64,000 nt of DNA from CAVPNY01 sp963706905 (GTDB taxonomy: Bacteria; Chloroflexota; Anaerolineae; Anaerolineales; UBA4823), in the NCBI GenBank assembly GCA_963706905.1, contig CAVPNY010000020.1, forward strand, positions 1 to 64,000, written 5' to 3'. Positions 46,515-55,566 of the stretch are shown here, piece by piece (position 1 is the first letter of the stretch; each line of letters begins with the position of its first letter). The position numbers were made by a program, and so were the translations under genes. The notes under the pieces were generated by a model. That model saw only the letters and a program-made list of their open reading frames with translations. It ran no database searches and had not been told where the DNA came from.

Positions 46515-48051
46515 ATGCCCAACGGCAAACCGAATATCCTGATTATCTGGGGCGATGACATTGGCATCACCAACCTGAGCTGCTACAGCGATGGGTTGAT
46601 GGGCTATCGCACGCCCAACATTGACCGCATCGCCAACGAAGGCATGCGTTTCACCGATTCATACGGCCAGCAGAGCTGCACTGCCGGGCGCGCTGCCTTC
46701 ATCACCGGCCAAAACCCCTACCGCACCGGCCTCACCAAGGTGGGTATGCCGGGCGTCGGAAATTGGGCTGCAAGCCGAAGACGCCACTATCCCCGAGCTG
46801 CTCAAGCCGCTGGGTTATGCCACCGGCCAGTTTGGCAAGAACCACTTTGGCGACAAGAACAAATTCCTGCCCACTGCTCACGGCTTTGATGAGTTCTTCG
46901 GAAACCTGTACCATCTCAATGCCGAGGAAGAACCGGAGAACGTCGACTACCCACCGGAAGAAGACTTTCCCAATTTCAAGAAGATCTTTGGCCCACGCGG
47001 TGTCATGCACACCTGGGCCACAGAGACGGACGATCCCACCGAGCACCCACGCTGGGGTCGCGTGGGCAAGCAAAAGATTGAGGATACCGGCCCGCTGACC
47101 AAGAAACGCATGGAGACATGCGATACCGAGTTCTTAGCAGCAGCGCAAGACTTTATTAAGCGCGCCCATGGGAATGACCAGCCCTTCTTCGTCTGGTTTA
47201 ACACCACCTGGATGCACTTCCGCGTCCACCCGCCTGAAGAGATCCTCGGCCAGGCCGGGCGCTGGCAGTCCTTTTATCACGATACTATGGTGGAGCACGA
47301 CAAGCATGTCGGCCAGATGCTGGACCTGCTGGACGAGCTGGGCATCGCCGAAGACACCATCGTGATGTACTCCACTGACAACGGCCCGCACATGAACTCC
47401 TGGCCGGATGCAGCGATGACCCCTTTCCGCAACGAGAAGAACTCCAACTGGGAAGGCGCCTTTCGCGTGCCGGAGATGGTGCGCTGGCCGGGCAAGATCA
47501 AGGCTGGCACAGTCTCCAACGAGATCATCAGCCACACCGACTGGCTGCCCACCCTGCTGGCGGCGGCTGGCCAGCCGGATATCTCCGAGAAGCTAAAGAA
47601 GGGACACCAGGCTGGCGACAAGACCTTCAAGGTGCATATTGACGGGTAAAATTTCCTGCCTTACTTCACCGGCGAGGTGGAAAAGGGACCGCGCCAGGGC
47701 ATCATCTACTTCTCCGATGATGGCGATCTGGTGGGGTTGCGCTATGACAATTGGAAGTTTGTCTTTGCCGAGCAGCGTGTCCAGGGCACAGTCCTGATCT
47801 GGGCAGAACCGTTTGTCTTCCTGCGCGTACCCAAGGTGTTCAACCTGCGTACTGACCCATTCGAACGAGCGGACATTACCTCGAACACCTACTGGGATTG
47901 GTTGATTGACCGCGTCTACCTGACCTATGCGGCGCAGTTTCTGGTCAGGGAGTTCCTGGAAACTTTCAAGGAATTCCCACCGCGCATGAAGCCGGCCAGC
48001 TTCAGCATCGATAAGGTGCTGGAAAAGATGGAACAGAGTTTTGACTATTAG
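46515..48051 (+). pseudogene. Arylsulfatase (Cys-type), one frameshift and one in-frame TAA
   Basis: Reconstructed length about 511 residues. Asp14-Asp15 (WGDDIG) bind calcium; QQSCTAGRAAF carries Cys55, the residue changed to formylglycine by the upstream maturase. Later blocks are FGKNHFGD, TWMHFRVHPP and YSTDNGPHMNSWPD. One extra base near 46757 shifts the frame (GSEIGLQAEDATIPELL when corrected), and TAA at 47647-47649 interrupts VHIDG and NFLPYFTG where Tyr would fit. No signal peptide is seen. The pair is functionally sensible, so errors in the sequence are likely. Confidence 0.8.
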
Positions 48052-48067
48052 TAGAAACACTGGCTGC

Positions 48068-48102
48068 CAGGTGCAACGCATGATCTTGATGCGTTGCACC
48101 TG
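48068..48102. terminator. 14-bp hairpin after the sulfatase
   Basis: CAGGTGCAACGCAT (48068-48081) pairs exactly with ATGCGTTGCACCTG (48089-48102). The first nine bases equal those of the hairpin at 39078. No long T run follows. Confidence 0.55.
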
Positions 48103-48165
48103 CAGTTCCTCTCAATCGTGGTATGGGCAATCGAAAATCTCAGCCGGAAGGGAATTGGCGAAATT

Positions 48166-49407
48166 ATGGGTGCGGTGAAGCAATTTTATGATCTGCACCC
48201 ATATCCACTGCCAGTCGAAGATCTCGATCAATATCGCCAGCGCTGGCAGGATGAGACCCGCCGCCGGGCGGATTTTCATCTGCATTGGCCAGATAGAGCC
48301 TACCAGCCTGATCTGAAGGTGTTGGTTGCCGGCTGTGGCACGTCTCAGGCAGCCAAACATGCCCTGCGCCAGCCCGCCTCTCAGGTTGTCGGCATCGACA
48401 TCAGCACGACGAGCATCCGTCACACCCAAGCGCTCAAACGCAAATACAAGCTATCCAATCTCGAGGTTTACGAGCTGCCAGTTGAGCGAGCCGCTGAGCT
48501 GGGCTGCTGCTTCGACAAGATCGTCTGCACGGGTGTGCTACATCACTTGCCTGATCCGGAAGCCGGGCTGCGCGCTCTCGGCGCAGTGTTGGAGCCAGAC
48601 GGGGTGATGCACCTGATGGTTTATGCTGCTTACGGCCGGGCAGGCATCTATATGCTGCAGGAATACTGCCGCCGGCTGGGGATTGGCTATACCGACCCGG
48701 AGATCCAGGAACTGGCGCAAACGCTGGCGGCCTTACCACCACACCATCCGTTGAGGCGATTATTGGGTGAGTCGCCAGATTTTCACAGCAAAGCAGGGCT
48801 GGCCGACGCGCTGCTCCACCCCCAGGATCGTGCTTACACGGTGCCGCAGCTCTTTGAATTTATCGAAGACAGCGGGTTGAGATTCAGCCGCTGGGTGCGG
48901 CAGGCGCCCTACATGCCTAGCTGCGGGAGCCTGGCTGAGACGCCGCATGCTGCTCGACTGGCAAAATTGCCCCAAAAAGAGCAGTATGCCGCCCTTGAGT
49001 TGTTTCGTGGCACCATGCTACGCCATAATCTAATCGTCTACCGGGATAACAACAGCCGCGATCTGCCCCACTTCGATAACAACGGTTGGCTGGTCTACGT
49101 GCCGGTTCGCTTGCCAGAAGCGATCAGCGTGCAGCAACGGCTGCCTCCCGGTGCGGCCGCAGTGCTGATCAATCAGAACCATACCGACCCCGATCTGGCT
49201 TTGCCTGTCAGCGCTTCACAACTCCAGCTATTTGAAGCTATTAATGGCAAGCGGAGCATGGCTGAAATCATTGATCAGGTTTCACTGTCGGGCGGCGGTA
49301 TCCCCAGCCAGCTCCATGAGCCGGCGCGCAGCTTTTTCGAGAAGATTTGGTGGCATGATCAGGTGGTTTTTGATGCGTCGCGTAAGGCAGATAGCCTATC
49401 GGCTTGA
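48166..49407 (+). CDS. Class I SAM-dependent methyltransferase
   Basis: 413 residues from ATG 48166. N-terminus VKQFYDLHPYPLPVEDLDQY, then the SAM motif VLVAGCGTSQAAKHAL and VVGIDISTTSIRHTQ, followed by CTGVLHHLPDPEAGLRAL (post-II motif). The C-terminal 130 residues form a separate region (LPVSASQLQLFEAINGKRSM) that resembles a PqqD-like or winged-helix domain. Similar proteins with N-terminal FYDxxPYP methylate unknown substrates. It follows the sulfatase pair. Confidence 0.8.
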   Translation: MGAVKQFYDLHPYPLPVEDLDQYRQRWQDETRRRADFHLHWPDRAYQPDLKVLVAGCGTSQAAKHALRQPASQVVGIDISTTSIRHTQALKRKYKLSNLEVYELPVERAAELGCCFDKIVCTGVLHHLPDPEAGLRALGAVLEPDGVMHLMVYAAYGRAGIYMLQEYCRRLGIGYTDPEIQELAQTLAALPPHHPLRRLLGESPDFHSKAGLADALLHPQDRAYTVPQLFEFIEDSGLRFSRWVRQAPYMPSCGSLAETPHAARLAKLPQKEQYAALELFRGTMLRHNLIVYRDNNSRDLPHFDNNGWLVYVPVRLPEAISVQQRLPPGAAAVLINQNHTDPDLALPVSASQLQLFEAINGKRSMAEIIDQVSLSGGGIPSQLHEPARSFFEKIWWHDQVVFDASRKADSLSA

Positions 49408-49511
49408 CCGACCCAATACCTGCATGAATGGCGTGGATTGGGTCGGACAAGGCCAGATAAGGCCGACCAGGCCGGAGAAGCCAAATCGTTCTTTGAATTG
49501 GAGTCTAAATC

Positions 49512-50429
49512 TTGAACGGACCATTATCACTTTGGAACAATACGCCAGTTCGTCAAATTATCGCTGATTATGTCAGCGCAGTTGCCACGCCAGGCAGTCC
49601 GGATTTTGTCCCACCCGCCGAGCGGATTGCCACCTTTGATAATGACGGCACGCTGTGGTGTGAAAAACCCGCCTATATCCAGCTATTATTTGCCTTGCAG
49701 CGCCTCAAAGCGCTGGCTGTAGCCGATCCCTCCTTGCTGGAACAGCCCAGCTACAAAGCAGCTGTCGAAAACGATATGGCTTACTTCAACAGCCTGTATC
49801 CTGGCAATCTCACAGAATTTAGGCAATTACTCTTCGATACCCATGCCGGTATGACACAGGCGGAGTTTGAAGCTCAGGCGGTCGCGTTTCTATCCCAGGA
49901 TTCACACCCGCGTTTCGGCATTCCCTTCAAGCAGCTTACCTACCAGCCGATGATTGAGCTGATCCGCTACCTGGAAGCGCGCGATTTTAAAGTCTTTATC
50001 GCTACGGCAGGTGGGATGAGTTTTGTGCGCACGGTGTCAGAAGAGATTTATGGGATCTCGCGGGAGCGCGTGATCGGCAGCAACACCACTTTTGAAACCC
50101 GCATGACCGATCAAGGGCTTGTGCTGGTTCGTAAACCCGGCCTGATTGAACCGATCGCCGAGGGTCCCGGTAAGCCGGTAAATATCGAGCTGCACATCGG
50201 GCGCAAACCTATTCTGGCGGCTGGAAATTCGGATGGCGATATCCACATGTTCTTGCACAGCCAGACCACTCCCTACAAATCACTGCAACTGCTAGTCCAT
50301 CACGACGATGCCGAGCGTGAGTATGCCTATGATGGTGGAGCTGAGAAAGCGCTCCAGATGGCTGTTGAACACAACTGGAAATTGATCAGCATGAAGCAGG
50401 ATTTCAGTCAGGTGTTCCCGTTAAGCTGA
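49512..50429 (+). CDS. HAD-superfamily phosphatase
   Basis: 305 residues; TTG start at 49512 with TTGGAG eight bases upstream. HAD motif I is ATFDNDGTLWCEKP, motif II FIATAGGMSF, and motif III/IV AAGNSDGDIHMF. A large alpha-helical cap lies between I and II (about residues 50-140). Phosphoserine-phosphatase-like members with this pattern act on small phosphates; the substrate is not clear. Eleven bases separate it from the MscS gene. Confidence 0.85.
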   Translation: MNGPLSLWNNTPVRQIIADYVSAVATPGSPDFVPPAERIATFDNDGTLWCEKPAYIQLLFALQRLKALAVADPSLLEQPSYKAAVENDMAYFNSLYPGNLTEFRQLLFDTHAGMTQAEFEAQAVAFLSQDSHPRFGIPFKQLTYQPMIELIRYLEARDFKVFIATAGGMSFVRTVSEEIYGISRERVIGSNTTFETRMTDQGLVLVRKPGLIEPIAEGPGKPVNIELHIGRKPILAAGNSDGDIHMFLHSQTTPYKSLQLLVHHDDAEREYAYDGGAEKALQMAVEHNWKLISMKQDFSQVFPLS

Positions 50430-50440
50430 GGAAAGATAAC

Positions 50441-51754
50441 ATGAATGCACGATTGGCTTATTATGGGCTGTTGCTGTTGTTACTTCTGGAACTCGCCGCG
50501 TGTGTCCCCTCACCGGCCGTGTCTGAGGCCACGCTCACACCATCCCCGCCATCATCGGCTACCCAGGTCCAACCGGCAGAGACCCAGCAGGAACAAGTTA
50601 GCGACCCATTGCTGATCGCTCCAACCCTGGCGCCGACCGCAACTCCAGGTGTGATCTATTCGGTTGTTGAGCAAGTGGTAGGAACAGCTAACCTTGAAGC
50701 GTCTCGCATCCTTGGATTATCGGTTTCAGATTGGATCAATCTGGGGATTTCGTTGTTGCTGGTGCTCTTGACCCTGACATTGATTGCCAGGGTAATATTT
50801 TCCATTCTGAAAAAATTTACCAGGCGGACAGCGACGCCTTTGGACGAGATATATCTCGATTCGATCAAGCCCTATCTACGCTGGCTGTTTGGCGTCATCA
50901 TCTTATATATTGCCACCGTACGACTGCAATTCCTCAGCCCGGAGATCAAACAGTGGCTGACGCAGATCTACTACATTGTGATCGTTAGCCTGGTTGTGAT
51001 TGGCTTATGGAAGCTGGTGGATATATTCGCCTTGTGGTACCAGGATAAGGTAAAAGACCAGGGTGAAAGAGATGGCAAAGAAGCCGTTCTGCTGCTTGGC
51101 GAACGCGCGATGCGCGGCATGGTGGTCCTGGTTGGCCTGATGGTGATCCTGGATCACATTGGTTTTAATATCTCGGCGCTATTGACAGCTATCGGGATCG
51201 GCGGCCTGGCGCTTTCTCTGGCTGCCCAAGACACCATTGCTAATATGATCAGCGGCGTGATCCTCTTGATCGACCAGCCATTCCGCGCCGGCGATCGCAT
51301 TGAAATTCAGGAGCTGAATACCTGGGGCGACGTGGTCAGCATAGGCTTGCGCAGCACGCGCATCCGCACGCTCGATAACCGGCTGGTTATTGTGCCGAAT
51401 TCGAGCATCAGCAATAACCAGGTGGTTAACTATACCTATCCGGACCCGCGCTACCGTATCCAAACCGAGATCGGTGTGGCTTACGGGACAGATCTGCGCT
51501 TGGTGCGTGAGGTGATCACAGAAGCTCTGCAGGGAGTAGAAGGCGTCATCCCGGATATGCCGGTGGATATCTTATTCATGGAATTTGGCGATTCAGCGAT
51601 GATCTTGCGGGTGCGCTGGTGGATCGAATCCTACATCGATGCCCGGCGCAGCACCGATCGGGTGAATGAGACCGTATACCAGGCGCTGGAGCAGGCGGGG
51701 ATCGAGCTGCCTAATCCAATGATGACCGTGGAACTAAAGAAAACTAATCCATAA
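50441..51754 (+). CDS. MscS-family mechanosensitive channel
   Basis: 437 residues. The N-terminus has a hydrophobic leader with lipobox-like LAACV and a Pro/Thr/Gln-rich stretch, then four TM helices. The pore-lining helix TM3 is GIGGLALSLAAQDTIANMIS, followed by the MscS beta domain (FRAGDRIEI, RSTRIRTLDNRLVIVPNS) and the alpha/beta C-terminal domain. It opens under membrane tension to release solutes. A lipoprotein-like leader on an MscS channel is uncommon. It is cotranscribed with the HAD and DUF4239 genes. Confidence 0.9.
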   Translation: MNARLAYYGLLLLLLLELAACVPSPAVSEATLTPSPPSSATQVQPAETQQEQVSDPLLIAPTLAPTATPGVIYSVVEQVVGTANLEASRILGLSVSDWINLGISLLLVLLTLTLIARVIFSILKKFTRRTATPLDEIYLDSIKPYLRWLFGVIILYIATVRLQFLSPEIKQWLTQIYYIVIVSLVVIGLWKLVDIFALWYQDKVKDQGERDGKEAVLLLGERAMRGMVVLVGLMVILDHIGFNISALLTAIGIGGLALSLAAQDTIANMISGVILLIDQPFRAGDRIEIQELNTWGDVVSIGLRSTRIRTLDNRLVIVPNSSISNNQVVNYTYPDPRYRIQTEIGVAYGTDLRLVREVITEALQGVEGVIPDMPVDILFMEFGDSAMILRVRWWIESYIDARRSTDRVNETVYQALEQAGIELPNPMMTVELKKTNP

Positions 51755-51771
51755 AGGGATCCACTGAGAAG

Positions 51772-52554
51772 ATGATAAACAACCAGCTGCTGGATGTGAT
51801 TCCAATTTGGGCTATATACGTCTTGACAGTCCTAATCTTGTTTGTGGCCACTGAAGCAGGCTTTCGATTAGGCAGGTTTGTCCAGAAACGCTGGCCGGAT
51901 CAATCTGAATCAAGCGTTGGCGCGATGGTCGGCGCTGCTTTGGCCTTGCTAGGCTTCCTTCTGGCGTTTGTCGCCAGCCTGGCTATCGGTATTTTTAACG
52001 ATCGGAGGCAACTGGTCATCTCGGAAGCCAATGCGATCGGCACAACCTACTTGCGAGCTGGCTATCTGGCTGAACCCGTTGGGGCTGAATCGCGCCAGCT
52101 TTTACGCGAATACGTCAATCTCCGCCTGGAGGTCCTTGATCCGGCAAAAATGACAGTAGCGATTGCCCGTTCGGAACAGATTCACGATGAGCTGTGGATG
52201 CGTGCTGAAATGGTAGCCAGAGAGAACCCTGGACCAACAGTCGCCCTTTATGTGTCATCGTTGAATGAGGTCATCGATCTGCACACTGAACGCCTGACTG
52301 CCGAGCTGGGCTTCCGGGTTCCGCCAATCGTCGTGTATGGTCTGTATGGCGTGGCAGTATTGACGATGATACTCCTGGGGATATACAACAGCTATCGAGA
52401 GAAACATAACCAGATTGCTCAGATCATTGTGGTACTGATCCTATCGGTCGTGTTTCTAATAATCGTCGATCTGGATCGCTCTTATGTAGGTGTGATCAAG
52501 ATTCCGCAGGAAGCCCTGATGGATCTCCAGGAGAAACTCAACCTGACTCCCTAA
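51772..52554 (+). CDS. DUF4239-like membrane protein
   Basis: 260 residues. An N-terminal TM helix, a second one with GAALALLGFLLAFVASLAIG, then a soluble middle region (EANAIGTTYLRAGYL, helical) and two C-terminal TM helices. This is the layout of the DUF4239/bestrophin-like group. Function unknown. It starts 17 bases after the MscS channel, so a joint role in osmotic response is plausible. Confidence 0.8.
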   Translation: MINNQLLDVIPIWAIYVLTVLILFVATEAGFRLGRFVQKRWPDQSESSVGAMVGAALALLGFLLAFVASLAIGIFNDRRQLVISEANAIGTTYLRAGYLAEPVGAESRQLLREYVNLRLEVLDPAKMTVAIARSEQIHDELWMRAEMVARENPGPTVALYVSSLNEVIDLHTERLTAELGFRVPPIVVYGLYGVAVLTMILLGIYNSYREKHNQIAQIIVVLILSVVFLIIVDLDRSYVGVIKIPQEALMDLQEKLNLTP

Positions 52555-52584
52555 GATGATGTGGGGAGTTTGAGGTTACGGTTC

Positions 52585-53478
52585 TCATTCGCCTTGGGAA
52601 GGTATCATCGCTTGGTTGAAGAAATCGCTCAGGCGCTGCCCGTACTCATCCGGGTACAGGTGAAAGGCGCCGGTGTGCGCTGCCTCGGGAACGATCCACA
52701 GGGAAGCCCGATCGCCAAGGGTTGTGGCGAACATTTGATTGAAGGCTGTTTCCAGTGCATTTTGGCCGGCAGCGATCAACAGAAACCGGGTAGTTTCGGA
52801 TGCCATCATCAATTCGAGCAGCGGTTGGGGGGGCGCATCGCCTGAGAGCAGCCGGACTGTGGCATACATTACCCGGGCAGTATAATTGCGCACCAGCGGG
52901 CGCTCCAACTCCAGCGCCAGCAGTTCTTCTGTAGAGCGCCGGGTGGCGCCATCAGTAACGATAGCCTGAATCTCAGGATAGTCCCCCGCCGCGCCGAGCA
53001 GGATCTCACCGCCCATGGAGAGACCCAGCCCGCCGATTGACTGGACTTCGCTGCGTCCATGCAAGAAGTCAACTGCTGCTCCGACATCCCGGGTGCCTTG
53101 CCATCCCAGGCGATTAGTCTTGCCTTCGCTCTCTCCGTGTCCGCGCAGGTCGAGAGCCAGCACGCCATAACCCTGACCTGCCAGCATCTCAGCGTAGGGG
53201 CGCAGGCTCTCGCGCGAAGCTCCGGCACCGTGAATCAGGATGATCGCTGCGCCGTTTTCTGGGGGTCGGTACCAGGCTTCCAGCCTGACTCCATCTTCGG
53301 TTTCCAGTTTTACATGTTCGAAGCCTTCCGGTATACCCCCCACCGCCGCCCTTCCGGGAAGCACTGTATACACGCCCATTCCTATCGGCAGGACCAGGTA
53401 TAGCAAGCCAATGGCTGCCAGCAGGAAAATCCCAAATCCCCGTAAAATACGCTTGAGATTGAATGGCTTGTGTGTCAT
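52585..53478 (-). CDS. Membrane-anchored alpha/beta hydrolase
   Basis: 297 residues from ATG 53478 (AAGGTAA box). One N-terminal TM helix (FLLAAIGLLYLVLPIGMGVY) anchors a hydrolase domain: IILIHGAGASRES (oxyanion), LALDLRGHGESEG, nucleophile GLGLSMGGEILLG (Ser), and PEAAHTGAFH with the catalytic His. The cap and substrate are unspecified. It is convergent with the DUF4239 gene. Confidence 0.85.
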   Translation of the reverse strand: MTHKPFNLKRILRGFGIFLLAAIGLLYLVLPIGMGVYTVLPGRAAVGGIPEGFEHVKLETEDGVRLEAWYRPPENGAAIILIHGAGASRESLRPYAEMLAGQGYGVLALDLRGHGESEGKTNRLGWQGTRDVGAAVDFLHGRSEVQSIGGLGLSMGGEILLGAAGDYPEIQAIVTDGATRRSTEELLALELERPLVRNYTARVMYATVRLLSGDAPPQPLLELMMASETTRFLLIAAGQNALETAFNQMFATTLGDRASLWIVPEAAHTGAFHLYPDEYGQRLSDFFNQAMIPSQGE

Positions 53479-53831
53479 AGTTTGATTACCTTGCAAAAGT
53501 GTTTAGCCGTTGGAAAGTGATTTGGGCGATAATGGGTTTAGCCCGATTTACATTGATCTTTTGAAAATTTAGCTGGTTGCAACCCATCGTTCTTGAACCG
53601 ACAGACGGCAAGTGGCCTATTCTTATTATATTTGAAAGGAATGGAAACATTTCAGGTTATTTATCGTTAATGATAGTGAAGCCATTATTCTGTTCTCTTA
53701 TAAAACAAGCAGACACAGATTTCCGGATAGTACTTATTCCGGATTGAATTTATCAAATATAAATTGTATGATCTCATCAGGTGCCAGGTTATCGAAACCT
53801 TTATCGTTTCGGTAACCTCCAGGGAGGCGAA
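53479..53831. other. Intergenic region, AT-rich
   Basis: 353 bases between the divergent hydrolase and small TM-protein genes. The stretch 53630-53770 is markedly AT-rich (for example TATTCTTATTATATTTG) and probably holds promoters for both; no box pair with correct spacing was firmly recognised. No gene was seen. Confidence 0.35.
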
Positions 53832-54011
53832 ATGTACTCATCGGTATCTTTCAACCAGATGGCTGAGCACGATCTGCAAGAATTCGAAGGCGATCTGAAG
53901 CGCTACCGCAGTGCCAACCGGCGCAGTATGTGGGTTGGTATCCTGACTCTGGGCGCGGTCCTGCTCTCGGCTTGCACTGTCTGCTCGGCGGTGGTCCTGC
54001 TCTTGCGCTGA
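53832..54011 (+). CDS. Small single-TM protein, unknown
   Basis: 59 residues from ATG 53832, with an AGGGAGG box. An acidic/polar N-terminal half (AEHDLQEFEGDLKRYRSANR) precedes one C-terminal TM helix (GILTLGAVLLSACTVCSAVV). It is flanked by a good terminator. No family recognised. Confidence 0.6.
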   Translation: MYSSVSFNQMAEHDLQEFEGDLKRYRSANRRSMWVGILTLGAVLLSACTVCSAVVLLLR

Positions 54012-54073
54012 GACCATCAAACCTCGAGATTTTACCCGATTTATTTCCGGAGGATACCCCCCGGATAGATTAG

Positions 54074-54098
54074 CCGCCCGTCCACGTGGGCGGTTTTT
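54074..54098 (+). terminator. Rho-independent terminator
   Basis: CCGCCC (54074-54079) and GGGCGG (54088-54093) enclose an eight-base loop and are followed by TTTTT. Confidence 0.75.
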
Positions 54099-54316
54099 CG
54101 TTCCCAGACAAACGCAGGCGAATATCTGCCTGAATCTCCACAATCTCTCCTGGCTGTCTCCATAATTTCTCCACAATGGATTGGCATACTTCGGGTATGC
54201 AAAAAATCAGATCTTTAACGAAGAGCTCGCGGAGGTTGGCAAACACAGTTTGCTAAAAATCCTTCAAGAGCCTGGTGAGAGCTGAACGAAGCAAATTCAT
54301 TGAGATGGAGGTAAAC

Positions 54317-54781
54317 ATGTCTCGGAGTGGTTCGATTTTGATCCGGCTGGTGGGAGTCTTGGTGTTAGTGGGGGTGTTATTCGCAGTGGGCGCGCTGGCA
54401 TTCCAGGCCGGGCAAGCGCGAGGGGTTGCACTGGGGTTGACTGTCTCGGGCGGCGAGGTGTCTGCACCGCCAGCCGGGGTGCCCGGTTTCGGCCCCAATG
54501 GTATGCCGGTTACCAGTTATTGGGCCTGGCCGCATTTCGGTATGTTTCCGGCACCCTTCCTGGGTCTGTTGTGCATGTTTGGGTTAGGCCTGACTTTCCT
54601 GTTTGCCCTGGGAGCGATTTTCCGGCCGCGGCGCTGGCATGGCTACGGGAAGACTGGTAAGCCGGGCGACTCAAACTACGCTGATTGGCATGCAGCCTGG
54701 CATGGCTGGCATGGCGGACCACCGCCCTGGGATAAAGAAACCCCGCCGGAACCAACTGGCCCGGCTGAGGAGCCGACATGA
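54317..54781 (+). CDS. Two-TM membrane protein upstream of a two-component system
   Basis: 154 residues from ATG 54317 (GGAGG five bases upstream). TM1 is in the first 30 residues (LVGVLVLVGVLFAVGALAF), TM2 at about 80-105 (LGLLCMFGLGLTFLFALGAI). The tail is rich in Trp, His and Pro (WHAAWHGWHGGPPPWDKETP), a pattern seen in small proteins near envelope-stress regulators and possibly metal-binding. A hairpin separates it from the response regulator. Confidence 0.65.
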   Translation: MSRSGSILIRLVGVLVLVGVLFAVGALAFQAGQARGVALGLTVSGGEVSAPPAGVPGFGPNGMPVTSYWAWPHFGMFPAPFLGLLCMFGLGLTFLFALGAIFRPRRWHGYGKTGKPGDSNYADWHAAWHGWHGGPPPWDKETPPEPTGPAEEPT

Positions 54782-54818
54782 GATTAGTAGGATGTAATCC
54801 ACCAGGGTAACCAGTACA

Positions 54819-54851
54819 AGACTTCGGAAGTTTTCAAAACTCCCGAAGTCT
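54819..54851. terminator. Hairpin terminator
   Basis: AGACTTCGGAAGTTTT and AAAACTCCCGAAGTCT pair with one mismatch just before the response regulator gene, so it separates two transcription units or attenuates read-through. Confidence 0.5.
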
Positions 54852-54876
54852 AAAGTTTTGGAGGTAAACTTAGCAT

Positions 54877-55566
54877 ATGCATGAGCGTATTCTGGTGGTT
54901 GACGATGAGGCCAAGATCGTCAAGCTGGCGCAGGATTATCTGGAGAGGGACGGCTTCCGCGTGCTCAGTGCAGGGGACGGGTTGACCGCATTGGCATTGG
55001 CACGGCGAGAGAAGCCTGATCTGATCGTGCTGGACTTGATGCTGCCAGGCATGGATGGCTGGGAGGTGTGCCGGGCGCTGCGACGCGAGTCAGAGATGCC
55101 GATCATCATGCTGACGGCGCGGGCTGAGGAAAGCGACCAGATCGTTGGATTGGAGCTGGGGGCAGACGATTATGTGACCAAACCTTTCTCGCCGCGGGCA
55201 CTGGTGGCACACGTGCGGGCGGTACTGAGGCGAGCCCGGGGAAGGGTGCAAACTCCCAACCAGATCGAGCAGGGTGGCCTGATGATTGACCTGGTCGGTC
55301 ACAGAGTAGAGCTGGACGGGGGTGAGCTGCACCTGACGCCGAACGAATTTAGCCTGTTGGCAGCGCTGGCGGGGCATCCAGGGCAAACGCTGACCCGGGA
55401 ACAACTGCTCGATGAGCTGCATGGGGCGGCTTACAACCGCTTTGACCGCAGTGTCAATTCGCATATCAAGAACTTGCGTCGCAAGCTAGAAGCCAACCAG
55501 ACTGAGCCGCGCTTCATCGAGACGGTGTATGGTGTTGGCTACCGCTTTATTGAGCCTGATGAATAA
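54877..55566 (+). CDS. OmpR-family response regulator
   Basis: 229 residues. Receiver domain: ILVVDDEAKIV (acidic pocket), LIVLDLMLPGMDGWE with phospho-acceptor Asp, MLTARAEESD and DDYVTKPFSPRAL. The C-terminal winged helix has LTPNEFSLLAALAGHPGQTL and ETVYGVGYRF. Its stop overlaps the start of the histidine kinase by eight bases. Confidence 0.95.
   Translation: MHERILVVDDEAKIVKLAQDYLERDGFRVLSAGDGLTALALARREKPDLIVLDLMLPGMDGWEVCRALRRESEMPIIMLTARAEESDQIVGLELGADDYVTKPFSPRALVAHVRAVLRRARGRVQTPNQIEQGGLMIDLVGHRVELDGGELHLTPNEFSLLAALAGHPGQTLTREQLLDELHGAAYNRFDRSVNSHIKNLRRKLEANQTEPRFIETVYGVGYRFIEPDE

Noticed and set aside
47647..47649. Natural end of the sulfatase at TAA
   Set aside because: The same frame continues for 134 codons with normal sulfatase C-terminal sequence, so the stop is an interruption.
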